DNA from: an uncultured Sutterella sp.
GTDB lineage: Bacteria > Pseudomonadota > Gammaproteobacteria > Burkholderiales > Burkholderiaceae_F
DNA length: 13,794 nt
Direction of reading: 5' to 3'
NCBI GenBank assembly: GCA_902477615.1
Contig: CABSHY010000015.1
Span: forward strand, 1-13,794
Shown here: positions 1 to 7,785 of the stretch, one piece after another
Numbering within the stretch: position 1 is the stretch's first letter
Layout: every line of letters begins with the position of its first letter
The notes under the pieces: generated by a model
The model's input: only the letters and a program-made list of their open reading frames with translations
Databases searched by the model: none
What the model was told of the DNA's origin: nothing
Translations under genes and position numbers: made by a program

Positions 1-1
1 C

Positions 2-787
2 ACTCGAGAGCACTTAACCTCATTAAAAGACAAACTCTTGGAAAAAGGCTTTGTCGATGCATTAGATATTCCTGGCTTACCCGAGTCTCGCAAAGGTGTC
101 ATTGCAGGGGGCTTAGCTGTCTTATTGGCCGTATTTGACTCTTTAGGCATACAAGAGATGTATTTCGCACCTGGGGCGCTTCGTCGCGGGGTTTTGTACG
201 CTTTAAAAGAACGCTTAAGTGGGTTTGACCTTCGAGAAAAGAGTCTACGCATTCTGCTCTGTCAAACCAAAACTGACACGGAGCGCGCACGATTATTTGC
301 TCAAAATGCGCTTCATTTTTATCGACAACTCGAAAGTCAAGAAAACCCGATTCTCGAGCAACGACTCTATTGGGCCGGGATGACGAGCGAGATTGGGAAA
401 GTGATTAGCCCCAACCGCTATCACCACCACGGTGCGTATCTTCTTAAAAACAGCCATCTCCCCGGCTTTTCTAAAACGGAACAAGATTGGGTTGCGGATC
501 TAGTGTTGGGTCACCGTGGACGCCTTCATAAAGTTCAATCTCAGTTGCATGACTGTCACTGGGCTCATGCGCTTCTTTCAATGCGCTTGACTTATCTTCT
601 TTCCCACGAAGATGAAGCGATGAATTTTGAAAAAATCCAATTAAAGTGCATCGCAAAAAAACATTGGGTCATTAAAATTACAGATTCGGTCTGGCTTAAC
701 AAACATCCCTTAACATTTTTTCTTTTGAAAAACGAAGTTAATGCATGGAAAGCCTTAGAATATAAGCTGGAACTCGAAATTCGATAA
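2..787 (+). CDS. ppx: Exopolyphosphatase (Ppx/GppA family), 3' part only
   Basis: The frame is open from the window edge, so the true start is upstream; a TTG at 38 is internal, not a start. The fragment (261 codons) covers the end of the actin-like ASKHA core and the C-terminal HD-like helical domain. Family landmarks visible are DIPGLPESR followed by a GGLAVLLAVFDSLGI stretch and GALRRGVLY, and then the HD-like region with RLYWAGMTSEIG, YHHHGAYLL and LPGFSKTEQDW. In the family this enzyme releases phosphate from the ends of polyphosphate chains (Ppx) or hydrolyses pppGpp (GppA). The C-terminal helical domain points to the long Ppx/GppA type; Ppx and GppA cannot be told apart here. It lies 12 bp upstream of ftsE on the same strand, so co-transcription with ftsEX-rpoH is likely. 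The N-terminal phosphate-binding motifs are outside the window. Confidence 0.88.
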   Translation, partial: TREHLTSLKDKLLEKGFVDALDIPGLPESRKGVIAGGLAVLLAVFDSLGIQEMYFAPGALRRGVLYALKERLSGFDLREKSLRILLCQTKTDTERARLFAQNALHFYRQLESQENPILEQRLYWAGMTSEIGKVISPNRYHHHGAYLLKNSHLPGFSKTEQDWVADLVLGHRGRLHKVQSQLHDCHWAHALLSMRLTYLLSHEDEAMNFEKIQLKCIAKKHWVIKITDSVWLNKHPLTFFLLKNEVNAWKALEYKLELEIR

Positions 788-799
788 CCCATTGGATTC

Positions 800-1486
800 A
801 TGCAAGATATAACCCCAACTCCGGCAAGCCCGTTGGTTGAACTCTCAAATGTCTGTTTGGCGTTTGACGGCGACCGTAAGGTTCTCAATGACGTCTCGTT
901 AAAAATTTATCGAGGCGAATTTGTCGTGCTTCACGGGGATACGGGTTGCGGTAAATCGTCGGTCTTGCGTTTGATTGCGGGTCTTTTAAACCCTTCCTCC
1001 GGTGCCATTCGAGTCGCTGGAGAAGACGTTCAAGAGTTCAATTCCATCCAACGCCGTTGGTTGCGTCGTGCCATTGGTTTGATGCTACAAAATGCCTCGC
1101 TTTTAGAGGATCGCACCATATTAGAAAATGTCATGTTGCCCGCACTTGCGGCCGATGCCAGCACTGAGGAAGCTCGCCAAGCCGCTTATGCAGCGCTTGC
1201 TCGTTGCCACATTGCCGATGCTGCTGAAAAAATGCCCATTGACCTCTCTTCGGGTCAGCGACAACTTGTCTGCTTAGCCCGTGCGGTTGTCAATCAACCC
1301 GTGCTGATTTTGGCGGATGAGCCGGCTGCACACTTAGATGCCAACAACGCACAAACCCTCATTAACTTGTTGGGTGAATTTTCTGTAGCCGGTGTCACCG
1401 TGATCGCCGCTTCCCACCTCTTGGTGGTTCCGAGTGAAATTCCCTACCGTGAGGTTCGTTTTGCCTCCAATGCAGGAGGGCAGTAA
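800..1486 (+). CDS. ftsE: Cell-division ABC transporter ATPase FtsE
   Basis: This 228-residue single-domain ABC ATPase is the usual FtsE length. Walker A is GDTGCGKSS (residues 46-54), the Q-loop glutamine is Q97, the signature is LSSGQRQ (149-155), Walker B with catalytic Glu is LILADEP (169-175, E174), the D-loop is HLD (178-180) and the switch His is H206. FtsE pairs with FtsX at the division site, where ATP hydrolysis drives control of septal peptidoglycan hydrolases rather than transport. The call rests on these motifs plus the adjacent ftsX and rpoH. Oddities: Walker A ends in Ser rather than Thr, the signature has Ser in place of its first Gly (usual LSGG), and the usual EPTGNLD is EPAAHLD, so it is a divergent FtsE. 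The Shine-Dalgarno is weak (only GGAT near the ATG), suggesting coupling to ppx translation. Another LolD/MacB-type ATPase is less likely given the neighbours. Confidence 0.9.
   Translation: MQDITPTPASPLVELSNVCLAFDGDRKVLNDVSLKIYRGEFVVLHGDTGCGKSSVLRLIAGLLNPSSGAIRVAGEDVQEFNSIQRRWLRRAIGLMLQNASLLEDRTILENVMLPALAADASTEEARQAAYAALARCHIADAAEKMPIDLSSGQRQLVCLARAVVNQPVLILADEPAAHLDANNAQTLINLLGEFSVAGVTVIAASHLLVVPSEIPYREVRFASNAGGQ
1474..1480 (+). promoter_or_regulatory. Strong ribosome binding site of ftsX
   Basis: AGGAGGG lies 9 nt before the ftsX ATG at 1490 and inside the last codons of ftsE. It is the best Shine-Dalgarno match of the ppx-trmL string and fixes the ftsX start. Confidence 0.75.
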
Positions 1487-1489
1487 GTC

Positions 1490-2398
1490 ATGAGTTTTTC
1501 TGCCTCTCGCGGTTGGGCCTTCACTCAAATGATCCGTGGCATTCGTAATGCCAAGGGGGTCTTTTTCCTTGCGTTGGCATTGGCGAGTTTATCGCTCACC
1601 ATTCCTGTATTTATCGCAAGCATGGTTTACGGCTTAGCTGAACCGATGCGCGCCGTGCCGCTAGCGCCTGAAATCACGGTCTTTGCCTATCAAAACATTT
1701 CAAAGTCCATGATGACCAACCTCCAAGAGCGTATTGGTCGCCATGAACACGTCATGCGCATTGAGGTCATTCCTAAAGCGGAAGCCTTCGAAAGTTTGAA
1801 TAAGAGTTTGGGACTCAAACAGAATAAAAACAGCGCTGACAATCCCTTGCCCGACCTCATTATCGTCACGTTAGAGACCAATATGTCTCCGGATGAAATT
1901 GAGTCAACCGCCAAAAATATTGAAAAGCTCAAAGGCGTAAGCATGGTCGCTTACGATAGCTCTTGGCTAACGAAGTTAGACGCTCTCTATAAGGCCCTTT
2001 TGGCCCTCGGCGGGATTTTTGTTGCGATTACCTTTTTCATGCTTTTGTGCGTGATTGCTGCCAGTGTTCGCTTGGCAGCCGACGCTCAAAAGGCGGAATT
2101 GGGGATGTTGTACCTTTTTGGTGCCTCTCCCTCTTTCTCGATTCGCCCTTACGTTTGGCGCGGTTTTTTAACCATGGGCTTGGCCGCCACGATTGCACTT
2201 GGCATCTCGGCCTTTGCTCGTCAATACGCCAATAAGGCGTTACTGACCGTGGGCGAACAATATGGCACTCAATTGGCCGTAGCCCCCCTTCCTTGGGACG
2301 TCAATTTCGCATTCGTTTTATTCTGCGCCCTTTTGGGTGGTTTGATCGCCAACATTATTACCCGACGCGCCGTCGCCAAAATTGAACGAGTTTATTAA
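1490..2398 (+). CDS. ftsX: Cell-division membrane protein FtsX
   Basis: A 302-residue protein with FtsX topology: a cytoplasmic N-terminus, a first membrane segment at about 25-48, a periplasmic domain of about 110 residues, then three more membrane segments at about 170-195, 220-240 and 270-292, ending in basic TRRAVAKIERVY. The four-helix layout with one large loop after helix 1 is diagnostic. FtsX is the membrane half of FtsEX; in E. coli its periplasmic loop holds EnvC and passes the ATPase cycle of FtsE to amidase activation. An envC homologue is present at 9751-11142. The gene starts 3 nt after the ftsE stop and rpoH follows after 12 nt, so ftsE, ftsX and rpoH are almost surely co-transcribed, as in many proteobacteria. 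Confidence 0.93.
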   Translation: MSFSASRGWAFTQMIRGIRNAKGVFFLALALASLSLTIPVFIASMVYGLAEPMRAVPLAPEITVFAYQNISKSMMTNLQERIGRHEHVMRIEVIPKAEAFESLNKSLGLKQNKNSADNPLPDLIIVTLETNMSPDEIESTAKNIEKLKGVSMVAYDSSWLTKLDALYKALLALGGIFVAITFFMLLCVIAASVRLAADAQKAELGMLYLFGASPSFSIRPYVWRGFLTMGLAATIALGISAFARQYANKALLTVGEQYGTQLAVAPLPWDVNFAFVLFCALLGGLIANIITRRAVAKIERVY

Positions 2399-2410
2399 GC
2401 GAGAGGCGGC

Positions 2411-3343
2411 ATGAGTGCATCGGATAAAAAGCCCCAAAATACTGGCGCTCTGGTTCCTTATCAAAGCAAGGTTCCTGCCATTATTCCCAGCCTTGGGAAT
2501 CTGGATGCCTACATTCAGGCGGCCAACCGCTTCCCCATTCTGACGCCCGAACAAGAACGCGCCTTGGTTGAACGACTCCACAAACACAACGACATGAGTG
2601 CCGGCCGTGATCTTGTCATGGCGCATTTGCGTTTAGTTATTGCGATTTCTCGCGCTTACTTGGGTTATGGTCTGCCTCACGCTGACTTGATTCAGGAAGG
2701 CAATATTGGTTTACTCAAAGCCATTAAGCACTTCGAACCCGATCGTGGCGCGCGCCTAATGACGTTTGCTGAATATTGGATTCGTTCTGAAATTCAGGAC
2801 TACATCATTAAAAACTGGCGCCAAGTCAAACTTGCCACCACGAAATCTCAACGAAAACTCTTCTTTAATCTTCGCTCCATGCGTGGGGAAAATGCCCTCA
2901 CGTACTCTCGAGCCGATGAGATTGCTAACGAGCTCGATGTTAAAACATCGGATGTTCTTGAGATGGAAGAGCGCATGTACGGCAACGAAACATCCATTGA
3001 CTCCGTGGTCAGTAGCGAAGATGATGAGAGCAATCGCTTGGATCCCATTCAGTGGTTGTCTTCAACGGAAAATGAACCCACTGTTATCCTTCAGCAAAAA
3101 GACGAAGAGGAAATGCAAAAAGAAGGGGTTCGTCAGGCGCTTGCTGCTTTGGATGAACGAAGCCGTTATGTGATTCGTGCTCGTTGGTTTAATGAAAATG
3201 AAGACGGCGAACTTGCCCCCAAAACCTTGCAAGAAATTGCTCAAGAACTTGGCGTATCGGCTGAACGTGTACGCCAAATTGAAAAAAACGCTTTATTAAA
3301 AATGAAAAAGGCGCTGACAGCGCCCGCTGATGACTATGTTTAA
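2411..3343 (+). CDS. rpoH: RNA polymerase heat-shock sigma factor RpoH (sigma-32)
   Basis: This 310-residue sigma-70-family protein carries region 1.2/2 (about 40-132, with FPILTPEQE, DLIQEGNIGLLKA and FAEYWIRSEI), then the RpoH-specific box QRKLFFNLR at 147-155, and region 4.2 with a helix-turn-helix at about 273-302 (LQEIAQELGVSAERVRQIE). The intact RpoH box separates it from RpoD and RpoS. It directs RNA polymerase to heat-shock promoters for chaperones and proteases. It is somewhat longer than E. coli RpoH (284 residues), the extra length lying at the N-terminus and in an acidic linker between regions 2 and 4 (SSEDDESN). The start ATG has GAGAGG 4 nt upstream, a tight spacing. The gene follows ftsX and its end overlaps trmL. 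I did not find a convincing heat-shock or dedicated promoter directly upstream. Confidence 0.96.
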   Translation: MSASDKKPQNTGALVPYQSKVPAIIPSLGNLDAYIQAANRFPILTPEQERALVERLHKHNDMSAGRDLVMAHLRLVIAISRAYLGYGLPHADLIQEGNIGLLKAIKHFEPDRGARLMTFAEYWIRSEIQDYIIKNWRQVKLATTKSQRKLFFNLRSMRGENALTYSRADEIANELDVKTSDVLEMEERMYGNETSIDSVVSSEDDESNRLDPIQWLSSTENEPTVILQQKDEEEMQKEGVRQALAALDERSRYVIRARWFNENEDGELAPKTLQEIAQELGVSAERVRQIEKNALLKMKKALTAPADDYV

Positions 3344-3806
3344 GATCGTTTTAGTTGCTCCTGAAATTCCGCCCAATACCGGCAACATTATTCGGCTCTG
3401 TGCCAATACGGGGTGCGAACTTCACTTAGTTGAACCCCTTGGCTTTTCGCTTGATGACAAGCACATGATTCGTGCCGGTTTGGACTATCACGAGTACGCC
3501 ACCGTCAAAATTCACAAAAGTTTTGATGCGTTCTTAGCCAGTGAAAATCCTGATAAGACTCGCATGTTTGCGATGACGACAAAAGGCTCTCACCCCTTTG
3601 CTCAAAGCGAATTTAAACCGGGTGACTGGTTTGTCTTTGGCAGTGAAGGTCATGGTCTGCCTGACGAAGTTCGCAACAGTTTCCCGAGCGAGCAACGCAT
3701 TCGCTTACCGATGCGTCCCAACAATCGCTCGCTCAATCTCTCCAATACCGTTGCTATTACCGTCTTTGAAGCCTGGCGACAAAACGGTTACCAAGGCGGA
3801 AATTAA
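3336..3806 (+). CDS. trmL: tRNA (cytidine/uridine-34-2'-O)-methyltransferase TrmL
   Basis: A SPOUT-class RNA methyltransferase that in E. coli 2'-O-methylates the wobble nucleotide of two leucine tRNAs using S-adenosylmethionine. Motifs: PEIPPNTGNIIRLCANTG near the N-terminus (motif 1), GSEGHGLP (motif 2) and the knot-forming RPNNRSLNLSNTVAI (motif 3) near the C-terminus. From the ATG at 3336 the protein is 156 residues, close to the 157 of E. coli TrmL, and begins MFKIVL as the family does; an ATG two codons upstream (3330) would add Met-Thr. The start overlaps the last 8 bases of rpoH, so translational coupling is likely. It is the last gene before the terminator at 3821. In E. coli trmL lies downstream of secB-gpsA-cysE; here it is attached to rpoH instead. 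Confidence 0.94.
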   Translation: MFKIVLVAPEIPPNTGNIIRLCANTGCELHLVEPLGFSLDDKHMIRAGLDYHEYATVKIHKSFDAFLASENPDKTRMFAMTTKGSHPFAQSEFKPGDWFVFGSEGHGLPDEVRNSFPSEQRIRLPMRPNNRSLNLSNTVAITVFEAWRQNGYQGGN

Positions 3807-3820
3807 TCTCTTATTTCCCA

Positions 3821-3852
3821 AGTCTCCGATACTCTGATCGGGGACTTTTTTT
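3821..3852 (+). terminator. Intrinsic terminator after trmL
   Basis: AGTCTCCGAT (3821-3830) and ATCGGGGACT (3837-3846) form a 10-bp stem with one G-U pair and a 6-nt loop, followed directly by a run of seven T. It lies 14 nt after the trmL stop and closes the ppx-ftsE-ftsX-rpoH-trmL string. Confidence 0.88.
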
Positions 3853-3888
3853 CTTTAAAAAACTACACAAAAACTCCCAAAAAACTGT

Positions 3889-3918
3889 TTGCGAGCAAAG
3901 AAAAAAATCTGCTATAAC
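3889..3918 (+). promoter_or_regulatory. Sigma-70-type promoter of sotB
   Basis: A -35 element TTGCGA (3889-3894, four of six), an 18-nt spacer and a -10 element TATAAC (3913-3918, five of six) preceded by TG in the extended -10 position. It lies between the trmL terminator and the sotB ATG at 3951, giving a leader of about 25 nt. No operator palindrome is obvious next to it. Confidence 0.65.
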
Positions 3919-3950
3919 GACTTCCCTCTATTTATTGAGAAAGTTTTTTT

Positions 3951-5177
3951 ATGTCTGAATCCTTAGGCAAAGAAAAGCCCTTATTGCTCGCTTGGCTTCC
4001 GGTTTTATCTTTAACGCTGTGTACGTTTGTCTTTAATACGTCCGAATTTGTTCCGATCGGCTTATTAACAAGTATCGGACAGGATTTTGGCACCTCAGAA
4101 GCTCAGACGGGCTGGCTAGTCACCGGTTACGCATGGGTTGTGGCCGTGATGTCTCTGCCCCTCATGCTTTTAGCCGCCAGGGTTGAGTGTCGAAAACTCA
4201 TGATGTTGGTTGTCACGGTTTTTGTGTTAAGCCACATCGCTTCCGCTCTTTCCACCAACTATTGGTTTTTGATGGCCTCCCGCATTGGCGTTGCCTGCTC
4301 TCACGCTGTTTTTTGGTCGATTGTCAGTCCCTTAGCCGTTGAGGTTGCACCTCCCAGAAGACGCGCTACGGCGTTAAGTATGATCGTTGCAGGCTCTTCC
4401 ATTGCCATGATTGTCGGCTTGCCTTTAGGTCGCGTTTTAGGCCTTTATTTAGGCTGGCGATTTACGTTCCTCGTGATTGGTGTCATCGCCTCTTTAGCAC
4501 TCATTTGTCTATGGCGTTTGTTCCCCAGTGTTCAAAACAAAAACGCCGTTGCATTGCGTGATGTACCTGCACTCTTGGGTAAGCCAACATTGTTAGGTAT
4601 CTATCTCCTCACCCCCGTCATCATGACGGGCAACTTTGCGCTCTACAGCTACATTGAACCCTTCTTGGCTCAAGTGGGCGGCATGAGTGCCAGCGGAATT
4701 TCTTGGATTTTGGTCGTTTATGGTGCCATTGGCATTGTTGGTAGTTGGATTTTTTCAAAACTCAACGACAGTTTCCCCTTTGCCTTTATGCGATCGGCCG
4801 TTATTGGCATAGCGCTTTCCCTTTTGATGATGAAAGCGTTTACCTTGAACATCGAAACCATCGTTGCAGCCTGTCTCTTTTGGGGCTTTTCGGTTACGCT
4901 CTACAATCTGGTTTTCCAATCATCCATCATTACGGCGGCTCCTCAAGGAACGGCCATTGCGATGTCGGTTTATTCGGGTATCTACAATATCGGAATTGGT
5001 ACCGGAGCACTGGTTGGTGGCATTGTTGTCACGCACTCGGGCATTGAAAATATCGGCTATTTCGGTGGCAGCATTGCCGCCATTGCCGCTCTTTTTTGCT
5101 TGATTTACGTTGTGCCAGCCTTCAAAAAATTAGCGGCCTCAAAGGCCGCCAATGCTTCAAAAGAAAATCACGCTTAA
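3951..5177 (+). CDS. sotB: MFS efflux transporter, SotB (sugar efflux) type
   Basis: A 408-residue, very hydrophobic protein with about 12 membrane helices, the standard size of drug/sugar efflux MFS proteins (DHA1 group). It tracks E. coli SotB closely: FNTSEFVPIGLL near residue 30, YAWVVAVMSLPLML, RIGVACSHAVFWSI, GLPLGRVLG with GWRFTF, YSYIEPF, and YNIGIGTGALVG near the end. SotB exports arabinose and IPTG in E. coli; the natural substrate here cannot be read from sequence. The gene has its own promoter and follows the trmL terminator, so it is a single-gene unit. Its last codons overlap the convergent narL stop by 4 bases, and the alanine-rich tail (about 392-402) also encodes a terminator read from the other strand. 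Another sugar- or drug-exporting MFS of the same subfamily remains possible. Confidence 0.82.
   Translation: MSESLGKEKPLLLAWLPVLSLTLCTFVFNTSEFVPIGLLTSIGQDFGTSEAQTGWLVTGYAWVVAVMSLPLMLLAARVECRKLMMLVVTVFVLSHIASALSTNYWFLMASRIGVACSHAVFWSIVSPLAVEVAPPRRRATALSMIVAGSSIAMIVGLPLGRVLGLYLGWRFTFLVIGVIASLALICLWRLFPSVQNKNAVALRDVPALLGKPTLLGIYLLTPVIMTGNFALYSYIEPFLAQVGGMSASGISWILVVYGAIGIVGSWIFSKLNDSFPFAFMRSAVIGIALSLLMMKAFTLNIETIVAACLFWGFSVTLYNLVFQSSIITAAPQGTAIAMSVYSGIYNIGIGTGALVGGIVVTHSGIENIGYFGGSIAAIAALFCLIYVVPAFKKLAASKAANASKENHA
5124..5149 (-). terminator. Intrinsic terminator of narXL, inside sotB
   Basis: Read on the minus strand, GCGGCCT and AGGCCGC form a perfect 7-bp GC-rich stem with a 3-nt loop (plus positions 5133-5149), followed by AATTTTTT (5131 down to 5124, after one T). 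It starts 24 nt downstream of the narL stop and lies in the coding end of sotB, where it specifies part of the Ala/Lys-rich tail. Confidence 0.75.
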
Positions 5178-5869
5178 CGAGGCGTTTTCTTTTGATTGAG
5201 ACTTTCTAACAAGTAGCGGTCCATGTGGCGTTCAGCCGCAAAGACTGCTGCTTGCACGCGAGAACTAAAGTCAAAGCGGCGCATAATACGTTGAAGGTGA
5301 GCCTTCACGGTACTTTCAGACATATTAAGAAGTTGAGCCATTTCTCGGTTACTGGCCCCTTGAGCCAAGCAACCCAAAATTTGTTTTTCGCGCTCGGTCA
5401 AACTCTTTACATTTTCGGGACGAACTTCCGGCATTAAAGAAATATTCTTGGCTCGAATACCGTTGACAAACTTACTCGTCATTTCGGGCGACATCACGCT
5501 TTCTCCGGCAATAATTTGGCGGATACTGCTCACCAGATAATCGGCCTCAATGTTCTTGACCAAGTAACCCCTGGCCCCCAATACGAAGGCTTCTTTGAGA
5601 TCTTCTGCGTCTTCACTGACCGTGAGCATAACAACAGGCATATCGTGGTTCATTTCAACCATTTGGGCCAAAGCTTCAATCCCGCTCATTGCAGGCATAT
5701 CCAAATCCAGCAAAACCAAATCCGGATGCAACTGCTCTGCCAATTTCACCCCTTCAAGACCATCACTTGCTTCGCCCACCACTTCGAAGTCCGTTTGGCG
5801 CGACAACAGCGCCTTTAACCCAGAACGGAATAAAGTGTGATCGTCAACTAACAAAATACGAACTGTCAT
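5174..5869 (-). CDS. narL: NarL/FixJ-family response regulator
   Basis: A 231-residue two-domain regulator. The receiver domain (about 3-120) has the acidic pair D9/D10, phospho-acceptor D55 in LVLLDLDMP, T83 and K105. A linker leads to a LuxR-type helix-turn-helix (about 155-215) with LTEREKQIL, the turn GASNREMAQLLNMS and recognition helix ESTVKAHL. The ATG overlaps the sensor-kinase stop in an ATGA arrangement and has AAAGGA 8-9 nt upstream, so kinase and regulator are translated together and are surely a cognate pair. The TVKAH recognition segment resembles NarL/NarP (TVKVH). By analogy it controls anaerobic respiration genes, but no nitrate reductase genes are in view, so the regulon is unknown. 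Other NarL-family regulators are possible; naming rests mostly on the NarX-like partner. Confidence 0.85.
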   Translation of the reverse strand: MTVRILLVDDHTLFRSGLKALLSRQTDFEVVGEASDGLEGVKLAEQLHPDLVLLDLDMPAMSGIEALAQMVEMNHDMPVVMLTVSEDAEDLKEAFVLGARGYLVKNIEADYLVSSIRQIIAGESVMSPEMTSKFVNGIRAKNISLMPEVRPENVKSLTEREKQILGCLAQGASNREMAQLLNMSESTVKAHLQRIMRRFDFSSRVQAAVFAAERHMDRYLLESLNQKKTPR

Positions 5870-7773
5870 ATCGGCGTCCTTTCGTCTTTAGATAGCAAAA
5901 ATTTTACCGTGGTTCCTTGATCCTTTTCACTATCAATGAAAATTTGACCCGAAACCCTCTGGGCTCTTTCCTTCATAATGGAGAGTCCCACATGACGTTG
6001 TTTACGGGCTTCCAGTAACTCCGGATCAATCCCCACACCGTCATCCATAATCGTCATTTCAAAATCGTCTTTATTGCGAACCGTCACCAAAACATTTTCT
6101 GCCTTGGCATGCTTTCTCACATTAGAGAGTGCTTCTTGAAGGATGAAAATCGCTTGCAGCTTTTGCGCGTGCGTAAGCGGCAACCCATCGCCCAAAATCG
6201 TTAAGTGCGCATGAACGTGTGTTTGGCGCTCAAAACGCTCCAAAACGCTTTTAACAATCTCATCAAACCCACCCGTGCTCACACGTGTACGAAAATTCAA
6301 CAGCAACTCTCTGACGTCGTCATAGCACTCCTGCACACCGGCCTTAATCTGCTGAATCCCTTCTTCGACCAAGGGTTGATTTTTTTGCTTTAAAGCCGAC
6401 TCAAGCATTTGGACTTGCAAGTTCAAAAAGGACAACGTTTGAGCAATGGAATCATGCAAGTTTTGAGCCATTAAATTTCGCTCTTGGCCCACGGCCATTT
6501 GCTGATCGAGCTCTGCCAAACGCAAGTTCTCGACGGCGGTTCCCATGTGCTGACCCAAGTTCTCCAACAATGTATCCATATTAGGATCATTTTCCGGCGC
6601 ATGAGTAAAGAAAATGGTGACCAAACCGATATTTTTTTGCTTATGACGTATGTGATAAATCTTCACATAATGCGCCTTTCCTTCCAACTCTCGCACTTGG
6701 AGGGGATAGCCATCAAAATAAAGCACCTTCGGTTGAGGATGGGCCACAATTTCGTTAAAAAAGTCCCGTGCCTTTTGAGTGTCCGGTGTTTCCACCTCTT
6801 GAAAGCCATTTTGGCAAACCAGTGTCGTTCGAGAGGTTTCTTCGTCAATAAAACGAATGTCTCCCGCAATCCCACCGGCAATGGAGAGGACTCGCGCTAA
6901 AAACGACTCGCACAATTCATTTAAGGAGTGTTGCTCTCCCAAAAATGCCGTTAAGCCGTAAAGAGAGGTTAAATATTTATTGTTTTCGGCCAACGAACTC
7001 GTTTTTTCGGCAACCTTATTTTCCAAATTTCGATAGACGTCATCCAAGTGATTGGCCAAGTCATTAAACCCCGTTGAAATGTGCGAAAACTCCAACGTGC
7101 CTTCAGCATGAACTTGCGTCTTCCAATCGGACGCTCGCAGTCGTTCTATCCCTGTTTGCAACTGATTCAATGGCCGAATGACCGAAACCACCAAAAACCA
7201 CATGGCAATAATGATGCTTAAAACCGAGGCAATCCCCAATGCCACCTGCGTATAGCGAAGGACGACAATATTTCGTGTAGCTCCCGCTTCAATCAACGAA
7301 ATCCATTCACTGATGTACTGCGTAAAGACCGTTAATTCCGACAAGAATTTTGCACGCTCGTTGATATCTATACGATGATCGGCATTCCACTTCAAAAGTG
7401 TGGGTTTGAGGCGCTCTTTCCACATGGCATTCGTTCGATGGAAAACCGCATCCAAACGCTCATCTCTGGCCATGATTTGATAGGGTAAATAATCATCCAT
7501 ATTGGACGTCTGAATAACCTTATCGATGCGCCAAACGCTGCCTTGAATATCGTAGTTATATTCACCCTGTTGACTGACAGCAACAACCTGTCCCATCTCA
7601 TACACTTCTCTTTGAAGTCCGGCAACCGTTCTCACAGACACAGTTGTCGCCTCCATACGCCAGGATAAAAACAGGGTATAGATCACCGACGCAATTAGAA
7701 TAATCACCCACAGCAGGGTGACTCTTAGCATTCTGCTCGATAGTTGAGGGGCTTGAGGCGCAAGGTTTGTCAT
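5866..7773 (-). CDS. narX: NarX-type sensor histidine kinase
   Basis: From the ATG at 7773 the protein has 635 residues. Order: membrane helix about 17-40, periplasmic sensor of about 130 residues, second helix about 172-196, HAMP about 197-250, coiled segment, GAF-like domain about 270-410, HisKA_3 dimerisation/phosphoacceptor segment with H440 in NLHDSIAQT, and HATPase with N551 (EALSNVRKHA) and DDGVGI from 577. This is NarX/NarQ architecture: sensing through the membrane, autophosphorylation on His440, transfer to the adjacent regulator. After helix 1 the segment VRTVAGLQREVYEMG (47-61) aligns with the nitrate-binding P-box, keeping the AG and Arg but not the usual Asn and Met, so nitrate as ligand is unproven. 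A GTG at 7815 could extend it by 14 codons, but that GTG lies inside the secB terminator hairpin; an ATG at 7731 is a shorter alternative. Confidence 0.87.
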   Translation of the reverse strand: MTNLAPQAPQLSSRMLRVTLLWVIILIASVIYTLFLSWRMEATTVSVRTVAGLQREVYEMGQVVAVSQQGEYNYDIQGSVWRIDKVIQTSNMDDYLPYQIMARDERLDAVFHRTNAMWKERLKPTLLKWNADHRIDINERAKFLSELTVFTQYISEWISLIEAGATRNIVVLRYTQVALGIASVLSIIIAMWFLVVSVIRPLNQLQTGIERLRASDWKTQVHAEGTLEFSHISTGFNDLANHLDDVYRNLENKVAEKTSSLAENNKYLTSLYGLTAFLGEQHSLNELCESFLARVLSIAGGIAGDIRFIDEETSRTTLVCQNGFQEVETPDTQKARDFFNEIVAHPQPKVLYFDGYPLQVRELEGKAHYVKIYHIRHKQKNIGLVTIFFTHAPENDPNMDTLLENLGQHMGTAVENLRLAELDQQMAVGQERNLMAQNLHDSIAQTLSFLNLQVQMLESALKQKNQPLVEEGIQQIKAGVQECYDDVRELLLNFRTRVSTGGFDEIVKSVLERFERQTHVHAHLTILGDGLPLTHAQKLQAIFILQEALSNVRKHAKAENVLVTVRNKDDFEMTIMDDGVGIDPELLEARKQRHVGLSIMKERAQRVSGQIFIDSEKDQGTTVKFLLSKDERTPI

Positions 7774-7785
7774 GGCTTTCAAAAT

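Noticed and set aside
2369..2410. RNA thermometer hiding the rpoH ribosome binding site
   Set aside because: GGCGGC at 2405-2410 can pair with GCCGTC at 2369-2374, but the stem is only 6 bp with a G-U pair and a 30-nt loop; too weak to claim from sequence.
2318..2626. Minus-strand open frame across the ftsX-rpoH junction
   Set aside because: It runs antisense to two well-supported genes and shows no protein features.
6484..6900. Plus-strand 138-codon open frame opposite narX
   Set aside because: It is antisense to the GAF/HisKA coding part, has no family resemblance or ribosome binding site, and reflects codon bias of the real gene.
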